Counted from the stretch's first letter, positions 8,739-19,951 are shown. The stretch: 39,039 nucleotides of DNA from Gammaproteobacteria bacterium (GCA_026710425.1 JAPORB010000131.1:1-39039); one strand, 5' to 3'. The notes: generated from the letters alone by a model not told the origin. A program made the numbers and translations.

Positions 8739-10351
8739 ATGAGTGAAAAAAATACACAACAAAAGCTTGGTGACACACTCTGGGCCATCGCCAATGGACT
8801 GCGCGGAGCAATGAATGCGGATCACTTCCGCGATTATATGCTCGCCTTCCTGTTTCTTCGCTATCTTTCGGATAATTACGAGAAAGCTGCAAAGTAAGAG
8901 CTCAAACGTGACTACCCTAAATGAAACACAGATGGAAACGGTGATCATTCCCCCCTTTCAATTTGGTATGAACAAAATCTCAGAGACATAACCATATTTG
9001 AGGAGCAGATGCGGCTTAAGGTTCGTTATGTCATTCGTCCAGAATACATCTGGGCCAGCATAGCGCATATGGCCCGTATCCAAGACGGCGAACTGCTTAA
9101 AACACTGCAGGCAGGCCTCAAGTATATCGAAAACGAGTTATTTCATAGCACTTTCTCAATGCTATTCTCGAAAATCAGTCTAGGTTCCGAAAAGCTCGGC
9201 AAGACATATGTAAAGAGAAACAACAAGCTCTGTTCGATTATCACCAAAATTGTCGAGGGACTTGAGGAATTTTCCACTGATGCTCTGGGCGATGCCTATG
9301 AGTACTTCATTGGCCAGTTCGCGGCGGGGTCGGGCAAAAAGGCGGGTGAGTTCTATACACCACAGCAGATTTCAAACATCCTCTCCGCTATTGTCACACT
9401 GGACAGCCAGGAGCCCAAAACTGGTGAGAAGAGGCACCATGCCAGCGTATTGGATTTTGCCTGCGGCTCGGGTTCGCTGCTGCTCAACGTGCGAAACCGC
9501 ATGGGAGCAGAAGGCATAGGCAAAATTTATGGTCAGGAAAATAACATTACTACATACAACCTTGCGCGCATGAATATGCTCCTTCATGGGGTAAAAGATA
9601 CCCCATTCGAAATTCACCACGGTGATACGTTAAAAACGAATGGCCGAAACTTCGAGAGACTAATCCGACCAGAAAGCCAAAGTTTGATGCCGTGGTCGCC
9701 AATCCCCCATTCAGCTTCAAGTGGAAACCTACCGAAGCCCTTGGCGAGGACATGCGATTCAAGAACTATGGACTGGCTCCGAAGTCAGCGGCGGACTTTT
9801 CGTTTTTGCTACATGGCTTTCATTACCTCAAGGACGATGGTGTTATGGCTATTATTCTGCCCCATGGTGTGCTGTTCAGGGGCGGTGCCGAAGCAAAGAT
9901 TCGTCGCAAGCTGCTTAATGACGGAAGCATTGACACAATCATTGGCCTCCCTGCGAAGTTGTTTTATTCCACTGGCATCCCGGTTTGCATTCTCGTGCTA
10001 AAAAAGTGCAAAAAGCCCGACGATCTACTATTCATCAATGCTTGCGAGCACTTCGATAAAGGGAAACGGTAGAACCATCTGTTAGACGAACATATCGAAA
10101 AAATCATCGAAACCTATAAGCAGCGCCCGAATAGCGTTGAGCGTTATGCCCGTCGCGTGAGTATGGACGTGATAAAGACAAACGACTATAACCTGAATAT
10201 CACGCGCTATGTCAGCACGGCCAAGCCAGAGGAGCCGATTGATCTTTCAGCCACCCATACAGAACTGGTTGTAATCGAGAGAGATATAAAGGAGTCGACC
10301 GCAAGGTACAATGAGTTTCTCAAGGAGCCTGGTCTGCCGCCATTACCATAG
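8739..10351 (+). pseudogene. hsdM: Type I restriction-modification methyltransferase HsdM, degraded
   Basis: The full length of an HsdM (about 530 codons) can be followed. The N-terminal helical domain begins MSEKNTQQKLGDTLWAIANG and is interrupted by TAA (8895-8897) and TGA (8922-8924). The frame then runs cleanly through DAYEYFIGQFAAGSGKKAGEFYTP and the SAM-binding motif DFACGSGSLL to GDTLK near 9635. A poly-A run at 9632-9636 appears to have lost one A: restoring it joins GDTLKNEW to LRETNPTRKPKFDAVVANPPFSF in the next frame. This contains the catalytic NPPF motif of N6-adenine methylases. A TAG at 10070-10072 interrupts the C-terminal part before it ends at YNEFLKEPGLPPLP. No hsdR is present and hsdS survives only as a tail, so the system is dead. 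Confidence 0.9.
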
Positions 10352-10398
10352 GGGCAGCGGGCTGTCCGAAGAGGCAATCTGTATACTGCTATTTTACC

Positions 10399-10470
10399 AA
10401 GCCCCTCAGATGTTGCCGTCTTGATAGTTCTTCTATTCTCCTTTCGTCGTACCTATTTTCTGAGGGGCTT
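10399..10470. repeat. 12-bp perfect inverted repeat
   Basis: aagcccctcaga at 10399-10410 is exactly complementary to tctgaggggctt at 10459-10470, separated by 48 bases. It could be the end of a small mobile element or a stem-loop. It lies just after the hsdM remnant and overlaps the possible transposase scrap. Confidence 0.55.
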
Positions 10471-10660
10471 GTTTGAACATGCCATAAACGGCGAACAGCA
10501 GGTAGTCCCTCCCTCGGAACTATTCGCATCCCTTCCCTGCTTGAATATCTCGCCATGCAAGGATAGAAACAGCCGCTCATCAATCTTATGATAAGCATTG
10601 CTGAGAGAAGAGGCCGTTACCGGTTGCACCTGAGGCAACCTCCATGAGTTGGGCCCAAAT
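10455..10660 (-). pseudogene. Possible IS4-like transposase fragment
   Basis: On the minus strand, 10638-10520 reads LPQVQPVTASSLSNAYHKID followed by ERLFLSLHGEIFKQG. This resembles the VTASALxxARxKL segment near the N-terminus of IS4-family transposases. A shift of frame near 10507 gives DYLLFAVYGMFKQAPQK, reminiscent of the LFAVDGSKxNLP motif that carries the first catalytic Asp, but here that Asp would be Tyr. No flanking target duplication or complete terminal repeat is evident. The match is by eye and short, so this stays tentative. Confidence 0.3.
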
Positions 10661-10808
10661 CAACCTCAGTCTAGCCTTTCCTATCTCAACCACCACTTCT
10701 CGTTGTGCTTTCAGCCTTATCAGAATTTGCAAAGCCGAAACCATTAATCTACCATTCATCTCCAATATGCTGGATGTTGAGACAACACAGACTGTGAGAT
10801 TTGTTTGA

Positions 10809-10841
10809 AAAGCGGAGCGAAGATCTCTTCCTCCGCTTTTT
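10809..10841 (+). terminator. Strong rho-independent terminator upstream of carA
   Basis: aaaagcggag (10809-10818) pairs with ctccgctttt (10832-10841), and the interior GAAGA/TCTTC extends the stem around a tiny loop with one bulged C. Six or more T residues follow. It probably ends transcription entering from the degraded island. The minus-strand sequence also has a short T-run, so it may work in both directions. As it lies 94 bp before carA, an attenuator role is possible but not supported by any visible leader peptide. Confidence 0.75.
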
Positions 10842-10934
10842 TGCGCCCGAACAAACCTGCTGGCAAGCACCACCCTGTCAGTAGTAAGGTCCAAGACTCG
10901 AATACAGCAAAATTAGTACCACACAGGAGCAAAA

Positions 10935-12077
10935 GTGTCTAAAGCAGCAATATTGGCTCTCGAGGATGGCAGTGTTTTTAATGGCATCTCCATTGGGGCA
11001 GAAGGTAGCGCAAGTGGGGAGGTGGTTTTCAATACATCAATGACCGGCTATCAGGAAATCCTGACTGACCCCTCCTATGCCAGACAGATCATTACCCTGA
11101 CCTATCCGCACATTGGCAATACCGGCACCAATCAGGACGACAATGAGTCATTAAAGGTCTGGGCCTCAGGTCTTGTGATTCGGGATTTGCCACTGCTGGC
11201 CAGCAATTACCGGACTCAGCAGTCCCTAGATTCTTTTCTCAAAAGCAGAAATGTAGTCGCCATTGCGGAAATTGATACCCGCAGGCTCACCCGGCTACTT
11301 CGAGACCAAGGACCGCTGAATGGAGCCATAGTCGCATCCGGTGGAAAGCAGGTTGCTGCGAATGAAGAGGCCAGCGCAATAGCTCTTGCCAAGGACTTCC
11401 CTGGGTTGAAAGGAATGGATCTGGCGAAAGAGGTATCGGTCAGTGAAACCTACGAGTGGCAAGACAGTGTGTGGTCGCTGGAGACCGGTTATACCTTCGG
11501 TGTAGCTCCAAAGTTCAGGGTGGTTGCCTATGACTTTGGCTTGAAACGCAACATACTACGCCTGCTGGTGGCGCACGGTTGCAAGGTGACTGTAGTGCCC
11601 GCGCAAACTCCCGCCACCGAAGTGCTTACCATGCAACCTGACGGTATATTCTTGTCAAATGGTCCGGGTGACCCGGAACCCTGTGATTACGCCATTGCCG
11701 CCATACGAGAGTTTCTGGCCCAGCAGGTTCCCCTGTATGGAATCTGCCTGGGTTGCCAGCTGCTGGCACTGGCCTGTGGTGCACAAACAATCAAGATGCA
11801 ACTGGGGCATCATGGTGCGAACCATCCGGTACAAAACCTGAAAGATGGAACGGTCATGATTACCAGCCAGAACCATGGTTTTGCAGTGGATGCAGAAACC
11901 CTGCCCGCTAACCTGAGGGCCACCCACAAATCACTATTTGATGGCTCGCTACAGGGTATTGAGTGCCTGGATCACCCAGCGTTTGCCTTCCAGGGACATC
12001 CCGAAGCCAGTCCAGGTCCCCATGACATGGCACCCCTGTTTGATCATTTTATCGAACTGATGCAGACCGCTGCCTAA
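10935..12077 (+). CDS. carA: Carbamoyl-phosphate synthase small subunit
   Basis: CarA is the glutaminase subunit that hydrolyses glutamine and channels ammonia to CarB for carbamoyl phosphate, the shared precursor of arginine and pyrimidines. The protein has 380 residues, as expected. The N-terminal domain (1-150) is followed by a class I glutamine amidotransferase domain with the nucleophile Cys271 in GICLGCQ and the His355/Glu357 pair in [10 protein letters not shown]. One oddity is CLGCQ where CLGHQ is usual. The start is GTG at 10935 with the ribosome binding site caggag about 7 bases upstream. carB follows after 16 bp, so the two are co-transcribed. In many relatives dnaJ and dapB precede carA; here a degraded island does. 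Confidence 0.97.
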   Translation: MSKAAILALEDGSVFNGISIGAEGSASGEVVFNTSMTGYQEILTDPSYARQIITLTYPHIGNTGTNQDDNESLKVWASGLVIRDLPLLASNYRTQQSLDSFLKSRNVVAIAEIDTRRLTRLLRDQGPLNGAIVASGGKQVAANEEASAIALAKDFPGLKGMDLAKEVSVSETYEWQDSVWSLETGYTFGVAPKFRVVAYDFGLKRNILRLLVAHGCKVTVVPAQTPATEVLTMQPDGIFLSNGPGDPEPCDYAIAAIREFLAQQVPLYGICLGCQLLALACGAQTIKMQLGHHGANHPVQNLKDGTVMITSQNHGFAVDAETLPANLRATHKSLFDGSLQGIECLDHPAFAFQGHPEASPGPHDMAPLFDHFIELMQTAA

Positions 12078-12093
12078 AAAGACCTATTCAGCC

Positions 12094-15000
12094 ATGCCGC
12101 GCAGAACTGACATTGAAAGCATACTGATTATTGGTGCCGGCCCTATTGTGATCGGTCAGGCTTGTGAGTTCGATTACTCCGGGGCTCAAGCTTGTCAGGC
12201 ATTGCGGGAAGAGGGTTTCAGAGTGATCCTCGTAAACTCAAACCCAGCCACCATCATGACAGATCCGACCATGGCTGACGCTACCTACATAGAGCCAGTG
12301 AAATGGGAGATTGTCGAAAAAATTATTGCTAAGGAAAAGCCGGATGCCATATTGCCAACCATGGGCGGCCAGACTGCTCTCAACTGTGCATTGGATCTGA
12401 ATCGTCTTGGGATTCTAGAAAAATATGGTGTGGAACTAATCGGTGCCAAATGTGAGGCGATTGACAAGGCCGAGGATCGCGAGCTGTTTGACAATGCTAT
12501 GGTGAAAATTGGTCTGGAGACTCCGCGGCATGTTATGGCTCATAATATGGAAGAAGCTCATCTCGCACTGGAGGAGATCGGTTTTCCCTGCATCATTCGC
12601 CCTTCCTTCACACTTGGCGGCTCTGGCGGCGGCATTGCTTACAACAAAGAGGAATTCGACGAGATCTGTGCCCGCGGTCTTGAGTGGTCTCCGACTAATG
12701 AACTGCTGATTGACGAGTCCCTGATTGGATGGAAGGAATATGAGCTGGAAGTGGTGCGGGACAGTAATGACAACTGCATTATTGTGTGTGCCATTGAGAA
12801 CTTTGATGCTATGGGAGTGCATACCGGTGATTCCATTACTGTGGCACCTACCCAGACTCTGACCGACAAGGAATACCAACTGATGCGCAATGCGGCAATT
12901 GCGGTGTTGCGCGAAATTGGAGTGGAAACGGGAGGCTCCAATGTGCAGTTCGCGGTGAATCCGCAAAACGGACGACTGGTGGTTATTGAAATGAATCCGC
13001 GGGTCTCCCGTTCATCGGCCCTGGCCTCAAAGGCAACGGGTTTTCCCATCGCACGTGTCGCTGCCAAGCTGGCCATCGGTTATAACCTTGACGAATTGCG
13101 TAATGAGATTACAGGAGGGGTAACCCCGGCCTCCTTTGAGCCGGCCATTGACTATGTGGTCACCAAGATTCCCCGTTTCACCTTCGAAAAATTCACCGAT
13201 GCAGACTGCCGCATCACCACCCAGATGAAATCGGTAGGTGAGGTCATGTCAATTGGCCGGTCTTTCCAGGAGTCACTGCATAAGGCCTTGAGAGGGTTAG
13301 AAGTGGGTATGTGTGGCTTAGATCCCATCCTGGAAAAGGATGATCCCAATGCCCGAGAACTGCTGATCCGCGAACTCAAGGAGCCCGGAGCACAGCGCAT
13401 CTGGTATCTGGCTGAGGCTTTTCGTCAAGGTTGGGCTTTGCAAACTGTTAATGAGCTGAGTGGCATTGATCCATGGTTTCTGGCCCAGATTGAGGATCTC
13501 ATTGCCCACGAACTTAAGGTCAGTGAACTCGCACTTGCCGAAATTGATCGCCACACCATGCGTCTTCTCAAACGCAAAGGTTTCTCCGACCAGCGGTTGT
13601 CGCAGTTGCTGGGGGTTGCAGAGAGTGAAGTGCAGGAAGCACGACATAAACTCGGCATACAGCCCGTGTATAAACGCGTGGATACCTGTGCCGCCGAGTT
13701 TGTCTCAACCACCGCTTATATGTATTCCACCTATGAAGAGGAATGCGAAGCCAAGCCGAACGACCGCAACAAGATTATAGTGCTTGGTGGCGGTCCCAAT
13801 CGGATTGGTCAGGGAATTGAGTTTGATTATTGTTGCGTGCATGCGGCACTGGCCATGCGCGAAGACGGCTTTGAAACCATCATGGTGAACTGTAACCCGG
13901 AAACAGTGTCCACCGATTTCAATATTTCTGACCGACTGTACTTTGAGCCGCTGACCTTTGAAGATGTGATTGAGATTGCCGCACTGGAAAAGCCCAGTGG
14001 TGTGATCGTGCAGTTCGGTGGCCAGACCCCGCTTAATCTGGTGAAACGTCTGGAACAGGCCGGTGTACCGATCTTGGGTACTTCGCCGGATGCCATTGAT
14101 CGTGCCGAGGACCGTCAACGCTTCCAGCAGCTGATCCAAAAACTGGAGTTGCGTCAGCCACCCAACTGTACGGTTCGCAGCGTTGAGGAGAGCATAGAGC
14201 AGGCCCGAAAGATTGATTATCCGCTAGTGGTCAGACCTTCCTATGTGCTGGGCGGTCGCGCCATGGAAATCGTCTATAATGAGGCGGAACTCACCCGCTA
14301 TATGAGACGGGCCGTACTGGAGTCCAATGAAAGCCCGGTGCTACTGGACCATTATCTTAGTTCGGCCATTGAGATTGATGTGGACTTGGTCAGCGATGGC
14401 AAACAGGTTGTGGTCGGTGCCATTATGCAGCATATTGAACAGGCAGGAATACACTCTGGCGATTCGGCCTGTTCCTTGCCGCCGTATAATTTGCCGGAAT
14501 CAGTGCAGACAAGCATTCGCCAACAAGTGTCAGCCATTGCATTGGAGTTGGGCGTGGTGGGCCTGATGAATACACAACTCGCCTGGCAGGATGGCGAAAT
14601 CTATATCATTGAGGTTAACCCGCGAGCCTCAAGGACTGTGCCTTTTGTCTCCAAATGCATTGGGCTGTCGCTGGCCAAGGTGGCCGCCCGTTGCATGGCC
14701 GGTAAATCTCTGGCTGAGCAGAATTACACAGTCGAGGTAATTCCTCACACTTACGCTGTGAAGGAGGCTGTGTTTCCTTTTAACAAGTTCCCCGGGGTTG
14801 ATCCTATATTGGGACCAGAAATGAAATCCACCGGTGAGGTTATGGGGGTGGGCACCACCTTCGCCGAGGCCTATGCCAAGTCACAGCTTGGGGCTGGAGA
14901 CAGCATCAAAACCAGTGGCAATGCCTTCATTAGTGTTCGTGACCGGGACAAGTCGGCTGTGGTCGAGGTGGCAAAACGACTGTTCGAACTAGGCTATGCG

Positions 15001-15312
15001 CTAGTAGCAACCCATGGTACGGCACAGGTCATCAATGAGGCGGGACTGCCGGTACAACGGGTAAACAAAGTACTGGAAGGTAGACCACATATTGTCGATA
15101 TGCTAAAAAATGACGAGATTCAGGTGGTATTTAACACCACGGAGGGCAGACAGGCAATTGCAGACTCTGCCACAATTCGTAGCACAGCCCTGCGACATGG
15201 AGTGTTCTGCACCACAACCATTGCCGGGGCACTGGCTGTCTGCGAGGCATTGGAGTTCGGCAATAATCTGTCTGTCTATACCCTGCAGACCCTGCATTCG
15301 GCACTGCAATAG
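12094..15312 (+). CDS. carB: Carbamoyl-phosphate synthase large subunit
   Basis: CarB makes carbamoyl phosphate from bicarbonate, ammonia and two ATP. It has 1072 residues, nearly identical in length to the E. coli protein. Two homologous halves are visible. The first begins [20 protein letters not shown] with an ATP-grasp region around residues 130-340. The second begins near residue 555 with [20 protein letters not shown] and its own ATP-grasp domain. An MGS-like allosteric domain closes the protein (about 935-1072), where UMP and ornithine act in relatives. It is the second gene of the carAB operon, and greA follows 31 bp downstream, probably on the same transcript. Confidence 0.98.
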   Translation: MPRRTDIESILIIGAGPIVIGQACEFDYSGAQACQALREEGFRVILVNSNPATIMTDPTMADATYIEPVKWEIVEKIIAKEKPDAILPTMGGQTALNCALDLNRLGILEKYGVELIGAKCEAIDKAEDRELFDNAMVKIGLETPRHVMAHNMEEAHLALEEIGFPCIIRPSFTLGGSGGGIAYNKEEFDEICARGLEWSPTNELLIDESLIGWKEYELEVVRDSNDNCIIVCAIENFDAMGVHTGDSITVAPTQTLTDKEYQLMRNAAIAVLREIGVETGGSNVQFAVNPQNGRLVVIEMNPRVSRSSALASKATGFPIARVAAKLAIGYNLDELRNEITGGVTPASFEPAIDYVVTKIPRFTFEKFTDADCRITTQMKSVGEVMSIGRSFQESLHKALRGLEVGMCGLDPILEKDDPNARELLIRELKEPGAQRIWYLAEAFRQGWALQTVNELSGIDPWFLAQIEDLIAHELKVSELALAEIDRHTMRLLKRKGFSDQRLSQLLGVAESEVQEARHKLGIQPVYKRVDTCAAEFVSTTAYMYSTYEEECEAKPNDRNKIIVLGGGPNRIGQGIEFDYCCVHAALAMREDGFETIMVNCNPETVSTDFNISDRLYFEPLTFEDVIEIAALEKPSGVIVQFGGQTPLNLVKRLEQAGVPILGTSPDAIDRAEDRQRFQQLIQKLELRQPPNCTVRSVEESIEQARKIDYPLVVRPSYVLGGRAMEIVYNEAELTRYMRRAVLESNESPVLLDHYLSSAIEIDVDLVSDGKQVVVGAIMQHIEQAGIHSGDSACSLPPYNLPESVQTSIRQQVSAIALELGVVGLMNTQLAWQDGEIYIIEVNPRASRTVPFVSKCIGLSLAKVAARCMAGKSLAEQNYTVEVIPHTYAVKEAVFPFNKFPGVDPILGPEMKSTGEVMGVGTTFAEAYAKSQLGAGDSIKTSGNAFISVRDRDKSAVVEVAKRLFELGYALVATHGTAQVINEAGLPVQRVNKVLEGRPHIVDMLKNDEIQVVFNTTEGRQAIADSATIRSTALRHGVFCTTTIAGALAVCEALEFGNNLSVYTLQTLHSALQ

Positions 15313-15343
15313 AAATTACCCCCGATTTCAGAAAGGATTGACT

Positions 15344-15820
15344 ATGGCAAAAATCCCAATGACAGTTCAGGGTGCCCTGCGATTGCGTGAAGAGCTTAAT
15401 GAGCTCAAGAGTGTGACCCGCCCCAGGATTAGCGCAGCAATTGCCGAGGCCCGTGAGCATGGTGATCTGAAAGAGAATGCGGAATACCATGCAGCCCGTG
15501 AGCAACAGAGTTTTTGTGAGGGGCGTATTTCTGAAATCGAAAGTAAATTGGCCGCTGCTCAGATTATTGATGTCAGCAAAATTCAGCCTACCGGTCGGGT
15601 AATCTTTGGTGCCACTGTGAGCCTGATTAACCTGGAGACAGAGAAACGGGTCACTTATCGAATTGTTGGGGAGGATGAGGCCGATGTTCCGGCAGGCAAG
15701 ATTTCTGTTGGTTCTCCTATCGCTCGTGCCATCATGGGCAAAAACGAACATGATGAGGTTACCGTGAATGCACCGGCGGGGGATGTTGATTACGAAATAG
15801 AATCGGTAGAGCACCTATAG
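15344..15820 (+). CDS. greA: Transcription elongation factor GreA
   Basis: GreA rescues backtracked RNA polymerase by stimulating cleavage of the nascent RNA 3' end through the secondary channel. The protein has 158 residues and the standard two parts. The N-terminal coiled coil carries the acidic tip and reads [20 protein letters not shown] (about residues 36-55), with the two catalytic acidic residues D and E in GDLKENAEY. The C-terminal FKBP-like domain includes [14 protein letters not shown]. The start is ATG at 15344 with the ribosome binding site gaaagga upstream. A longer frame open from 15110 lies inside carB and is rejected. Confidence 0.97.
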   Translation: MAKIPMTVQGALRLREELNELKSVTRPRISAAIAEAREHGDLKENAEYHAAREQQSFCEGRISEIESKLAAAQIIDVSKIQPTGRVIFGATVSLINLETEKRVTYRIVGEDEADVPAGKISVGSPIARAIMGKNEHDEVTVNAPAGDVDYEIESVEHL

Positions 15821-15893
15821 CCTGGCAGTTTCACGAACTATGAACCGGATAACGGTCTCCCGGCGGCTGTGACTGGCTGTCACTGCTCTGGAC

Positions 15894-16205
15894 TCAGGCG
15901 GGCCTGTATCGCAGATTGGACAGCTTTGTATTTGGTTCCAACGCAGCCCGGTACAGCAGCAATTTGTGGCCGATTGATTGCACGTCCTGAGCAGACAGTC
16001 GCTGGCAGAGTTGACTGATCAGTTCTTGCTTGTCGGTCCTGTCCGCCACCTGTACTTTTACCTTGATGAGTTCATGGTCGTTTAGGGCGCGATCGATTTC
16101 CCGGACCACATTTTCTGTTAGTCCATTCTGGGCAATGATCACGACAGGTTTAAGCTGGTGACCTATAGAACGAAACCGTTTCTTTTCTGTCCGACTCAAA
16201 TTCAT
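15894..16205 (-). CDS. yhbY: YhbY-type CRM-domain ribosome assembly RNA-binding protein
   Basis: This 103-residue protein consists of a single CRS1-YhbY (CRM) domain. The N-terminus ([20 protein letters not shown]) is followed by the loop [13 protein letters not shown], where GLTE corresponds to the GxxG RNA-contact motif, and then HELIKVKV. YhbY associates with pre-50S particles. The gene converges on greA (73 bp apart) and diverges from rlmE (70 bp between starts), the conserved arrangement in Gammaproteobacteria. A small hairpin (GTGAC/GTCAC, 15869-15883) lies between greA and yhbY, but it lacks a T-run. Confidence 0.95.
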   Translation of the reverse strand: MNLSRTEKKRFRSIGHQLKPVVIIAQNGLTENVVREIDRALNDHELIKVKVQVADRTDKQELISQLCQRLSAQDVQSIGHKLLLYRAALEPNTKLSNLRYRPA

Positions 16206-16275
16206 TCTGGCATGTTCTCAATCGTCAACAAGATTTCGCACTTCTTCTCACCATGATGTCAGATGGAACAGTGTA

Positions 16276-16899
16276 ATGGTCCGCTCTTCCAGTAGCAAAC
16301 AATGGCTGAAGGAACATTTTGATGATGCTTGGGTCAAGCGCAGCAGGCTGGAGGGTTATCGATCACGAGCCAGTTACAAGCTCAAGGAAATTCATAACCG
16401 GGACGGATTGCTTCGTCCGGGGATGACTGTAGTGGATCTTGGTGCTGCGCCGGGTGGTTGGTCCCAAGTGGCCGCCGAACTAGTGGGTAGTATGGGCCGC
16501 ATTATTGCCTGCGACCTGTTGCCGATGGATCCGCTGCCAGGTGTCCAGTTCGTTCAGGGAGATTTTACCGAACAGGCGGTTCTGATGCAGCTGCTGTCCG
16601 TTGTGGGAGATGCAGGTGCTGATCTTGTAATCTCGGATATGGCCCCCAATTTAAGTGGTATAAAGGCGATCGATCAGCCGCAAGCCCTTTATTTGGCAGA
16701 GCTGGCCTTGGATTTGGCAAAAACCGTATTGAAGCCCCAAGCGTATTTCCTTGTGAAGCTGTTCCACGGTGCCGGGCTGGAGAATTACCGCCATCAGTTG
16801 AGATCGTGCTTCAGCAAGGTCAAGATAAGAAAGCCAGGCGCATCGCGATCCAGATCAGCAGAAATCTATCTGCTAGCCTCAGGCTGGAAAGGAAATTAA
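16276..16899 (+). CDS. rlmE: 23S rRNA 2'-O-ribose methyltransferase
   Basis: RlmE (RrmJ/FtsJ) methylates the ribose of U2552 in the A-loop of 23S rRNA on the assembled 50S subunit. The protein has 207 residues. The SAM-binding motif [15 protein letters not shown] is at about 52-66. The catalytic K-D-K-E tetrad can be placed at Lys35 (ASYKLKEI), Asp121 ([10 protein letters not shown]), Lys161 ([10 protein letters not shown]) and Glu196 ([10 protein letters not shown]). The gene precedes ftsH by 167 bp, as in E. coli where the pair responds to heat shock; I do not see a clear sigma-32 promoter here. Confidence 0.97.
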   Translation: MVRSSSSKQWLKEHFDDAWVKRSRLEGYRSRASYKLKEIHNRDGLLRPGMTVVDLGAAPGGWSQVAAELVGSMGRIIACDLLPMDPLPGVQFVQGDFTEQAVLMQLLSVVGDAGADLVISDMAPNLSGIKAIDQPQALYLAELALDLAKTVLKPQAYFLVKLFHGAGLENYRHQLRSCFSKVKIRKPGASRSRSAEIYLLASGWKGN

Positions 16900-17066
16900 C
16901 TTACTGATCTTAATGACCATTTTGTACAACCGCAAGAATAGGGCCGATATTGCTGCAATTCAGAGTGCAATTATCTGTGTAGAGGCTAGAATAGGTCTGT
17001 CTCGGGTGGCAAAGATAGTCCCCACGCACCACAGACTCTACAATCACAAGTATTGAGGACAAGCCA

Positions 17067-19022
17067 TTGAGTGACCTGGTAAAGAATCTGATTCTCTGGA
17101 TGATTATAGCCGGCGTGTTGTTGACCGTCTTCAACAACATCAACCGTCAGTCTAGTGAAGACAACATTAATTACTCCGAATTTATACGCGAAGTACGCGC
17201 CGGTCGGGTAACTGCGGTGGAGCTAGCTGGCATCAAAATTGCCGGATTGCGCACTGACAATAGCCGTTTTCGCACCATCATGCCGCTGATTGGTGATGAT
17301 CAGCTGATGAATGATCTGTTTGAAAACGGGGTGGAGATTATCGCAAACGAACCGGAAACACAGAGTATCTGGACGCAGTTGCTGGTGGCGAGTTTTCCCA
17401 TTCTCATCATCATTGCACTGTTCTTCTTTTTCATGCGGCAAATGCAGGGTGGGGGTGCCGGCGGTCGAGGTGGACCCATGTCTTTCGGCAAAAGCAAGGC
17501 AAAATTGCTAGGGGAAGACCAGATCAAGGTTACCTTCACCGATGTGGCCGGAGTTGATGAGGCAAAAGAGGATGTACAGGAACTGGTAGAGTTTCTTCGT
17601 GAGCCGGACAAGTTTCAGCGCCTCGGCGGTCGCATTCCACGCGGGGTACTGATGGTGGGTCAACCCGGTACCGGCAAGACGCTACTGGCAAAAGCCATTG
17701 CCGGCGAAGCTAAAGTGCCGTTCTTTTCCATTTCCGGTTCCGATTTCGTTGAAATGTTCGTGGGTGTTGGTGCCTCACGAGTACGTGACATGTTCGATCA
17801 GGCAAAAAAGCAGTCACCTTGCATTATTTTCATTGATGAGATTGATGCGGTAGGGCGCCATCGTGGTGCCGGACTGGGCGGGGGCCATGATGAGCGTGAA
17901 CAGACTTTGAACCAGTTATTGGTCGAAATGGACGGATTTGAGGGTAATGATGGCGTGATTGTAATGGCGGCCACCAACCGTCCCGATGTGCTGGATCCTG
18001 CCCTGTTGCGCCCCGGTCGCTTTGATCGGCAGGTGGTGGTGGGTTTGCCGGACATTCGTGGACGGGAGCAGATTCTGAAAGTACATATGCGCAAAGTTCC
18101 AGTGGACGAGCAGGTCAAAGCTTCTGTCATAGCTCGCGGGACCCCTGGGTTCTCTGGTGCGGATCTGGCCAACCTGGTTAACGAAGCCGCCCTGTTTGCA
18201 GCACGGGCTAGCAGGCGATTGGTGACCATGGAAGAGTTCGAAAAGGCCAAGGATAAGATAATGATGGGTGCCGAGCGCAAATCCATGGTTATGTCAGAGA
18301 AAGAGCGTGTCAACACTGCCTTTCATGAAGCTGGCCATGCGATAGTCGGTCGTCTGATGCCAGAACATGATCCGGTCTACAAGGTGAGCATAATTCCCCG
18401 TGGTCGGGCACTGGGCATAACCATGTTTTTGCCGGAGGAAGATCGCTACAGCTACAGCAGACAACACATCATCAGCCAGATATGCAGTCTTTATGGTGGT
18501 CGTATCGCCGAGGAGATGACTCTGGGCAAGGAAGGTGTGACAACAGGTGCCTCCAATGATATCCAGCGTGCGACCGAGATGGCACGCAATATGGTCACCA
18601 AATGGGGTCTGTCTGAAGAGTTGGGTCCGTTGTTGTATTCGGAGGATGAGGGTGAAGTGTTCCTGGGTCGCTCGGCGGCCAGCCAAGCCAAATCTGTCTC
18701 TAGCGAAACCGCCAAGTCTATCGACAGGGAAGTGCGTCGCATTATCGATGAGTGTTACGTCAGGGCGGAAAAGATCCTAGATGAAAACCGGGATGTTCTG
18801 GAGTTGATGAAAGATGCGCTAATGGAGTACGAAACAATTGATTCCGATCAGATCGATGACATCATGGACCGCAAGAAGCCCCGGCCACCAGCAGGCTGGT
18901 CAGACTCCGATGAAGATGGTTCTGGTACCACCACCAAGGTAGAACCGGAATTGGCAAAGGCTGAGCTGGAGAAGTCCGACAGCGGGCCCGGCACAATTGG
19001 CGAGCCCGCCAGCGAGCACTGA
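17067..19022 (+). CDS. ftsH: ATP-dependent membrane zinc metalloprotease FtsH
   Basis: FtsH is a hexameric AAA+ protease of the inner membrane that degrades unassembled membrane proteins and regulators such as LpxC and sigma-32 in E. coli. The protein has 651 residues. It has a first membrane segment (about 6-24), a periplasmic domain and a second membrane segment (about 105-125). The AAA module has Walker A GQPGTGKT (198-205), Walker [12 protein letters not shown] and the second region of homology [16 protein letters not shown]. The zinc site is HEAGH (His420, Glu421, His424). The start appears to be TTG at 17067 with tgagga about 8 bases upstream. The C-terminal tail is rich in acidic and Ser/Gly residues. 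folP follows after 57 bp. Confidence 0.97.
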   Translation: MSDLVKNLILWMIIAGVLLTVFNNINRQSSEDNINYSEFIREVRAGRVTAVELAGIKIAGLRTDNSRFRTIMPLIGDDQLMNDLFENGVEIIANEPETQSIWTQLLVASFPILIIIALFFFFMRQMQGGGAGGRGGPMSFGKSKAKLLGEDQIKVTFTDVAGVDEAKEDVQELVEFLREPDKFQRLGGRIPRGVLMVGQPGTGKTLLAKAIAGEAKVPFFSISGSDFVEMFVGVGASRVRDMFDQAKKQSPCIIFIDEIDAVGRHRGAGLGGGHDEREQTLNQLLVEMDGFEGNDGVIVMAATNRPDVLDPALLRPGRFDRQVVVGLPDIRGREQILKVHMRKVPVDEQVKASVIARGTPGFSGADLANLVNEAALFAARASRRLVTMEEFEKAKDKIMMGAERKSMVMSEKERVNTAFHEAGHAIVGRLMPEHDPVYKVSIIPRGRALGITMFLPEEDRYSYSRQHIISQICSLYGGRIAEEMTLGKEGVTTGASNDIQRATEMARNMVTKWGLSEELGPLLYSEDEGEVFLGRSAASQAKSVSSETAKSIDREVRRIIDECYVRAEKILDENRDVLELMKDALMEYETIDSDQIDDIMDRKKPRPPAGWSDSDEDGSGTTTKVEPELAKAELEKSDSGPGTIGEPASEH

Positions 19023-19048
19023 CTAAATGCTCTAGGCCTGACTCTGGG

Positions 19049-19068
19049 TGCCAGCCTCTTAGCTGGCA
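19049..19068 (+). terminator. Hairpin between ftsH and folP
   Basis: tgccagc (19049-19055) pairs with gctggca (19062-19068) around a 6-base loop, followed by only TTTCCTG. It may be a weak terminator or a processing site that lowers folP expression relative to ftsH. Confidence 0.45.
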
Positions 19069-19079
19069 TTTCCTGACCT

Positions 19080-19940
19080 TTGACTCAACTACTCATTGCT
19101 GGAGATCGACAACTGGATTTGTCGACTCCGATCTGCATGGGCATCCTTAATCTTACGCCTGACTCCTTTTACGATGGTGCGCAGCTCGGGGTAATGTCTG
19201 CCTCGCATTTTGTGCCGGATCCGAACAAAGTCCTGCGTAGGGCTGAGGCGATGCTTGCAGAGGGTGCCCGAATTCTGGATATAGGGGGAGAATCAACACG
19301 CCCGGGTGCTGAGGCAGTTTCCTCGCAGCAAGAGTTGGACCGGGTTATGCCTATAGTAGAGTTGTTGAGAGCCAGGTTTGATGTCTGCCTCTCGGTGGAT
19401 ACCAGCTCACCAGAGGTCATGACAGCGGCTATTGACTTGGGCGTACATCTGATTAATGACATTCGCTGTTTCTCCCGGAATGGTGCCTTGTCCGCAGTCA
19501 CGGATACCAAAGCAGGATTATGTCTGATGCATATGCAAGGTCAGCCACTGACCATGCAGCAAAAGGTTCACTACGAGGATGTGGTGGCCGAGGTCGCCGA
19601 TTTTCTGCAGGCGCGGGTTATCAGCTGCATCGCTGCTGGGATTGATAAAGACAGACTTGTGATCGACCCCGGCTTTGGTTTCGGTAAATCCACTGTCCAT
19701 AATTATAGGCTCTTGCGCCATCTGGATCGCTTGATGTCCATTGGAGTGCCGGTGCTGGCCGGGTTGTCCCGCAAGTCCATGCTGGGAGCAGTCACTGGCA
19801 GAGCCGTGGAGGGTCGGCTTGCTGCCTCGGTAGCGGCGGCTAGCTTGGCACTGGAATGGGGGGCGAAAATCATTCGAGCCCACGATGTGGCTGCCACCAT
19901 GGATGCAATTAGAGTACACTGCGCCTGTTATAATTCCTGA
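19080..19940 (+). CDS. folP: Dihydropteroate synthase
   Basis: FolP condenses p-aminobenzoate with dihydropterin pyrophosphate in folate synthesis and is the sulfonamide target. The protein has 286 residues with the family signatures in order: [14 protein letters not shown] (loop 1), [13 protein letters not shown] (loop 2, pterin/PABA site), [39 protein letters not shown] (Ser-Arg-Lys) and a final RAHDV. The start is inferred as TTG at 19080; the only nearby ATG (19138) would remove about 19 residues including the first beta strand. Spacing to glmM is 11 bp, the usual folP-glmM pair. Confidence 0.96.
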   Translation: MTQLLIAGDRQLDLSTPICMGILNLTPDSFYDGAQLGVMSASHFVPDPNKVLRRAEAMLAEGARILDIGGESTRPGAEAVSSQQELDRVMPIVELLRARFDVCLSVDTSSPEVMTAAIDLGVHLINDIRCFSRNGALSAVTDTKAGLCLMHMQGQPLTMQQKVHYEDVVAEVADFLQARVISCIAAGIDKDRLVIDPGFGFGKSTVHNYRLLRHLDRLMSIGVPVLAGLSRKSMLGAVTGRAVEGRLAASVAAASLALEWGAKIIRAHDVAATMDAIRVHCACYNS

Positions 19941-19951
19941 AGGCTGTTGTC

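Noticed and set aside
15110..15343. Upstream extension of greA
   Set aside because: The extension lies within the carB C-terminal coding region, and GreA homologues begin at MAKIPMT with a good ribosome binding site at 15344.
15131..15814. Minus-strand open frame of about 227 codons opposite carB/greA
   Set aside because: It covers two confident genes on the other strand and has no domain pattern.
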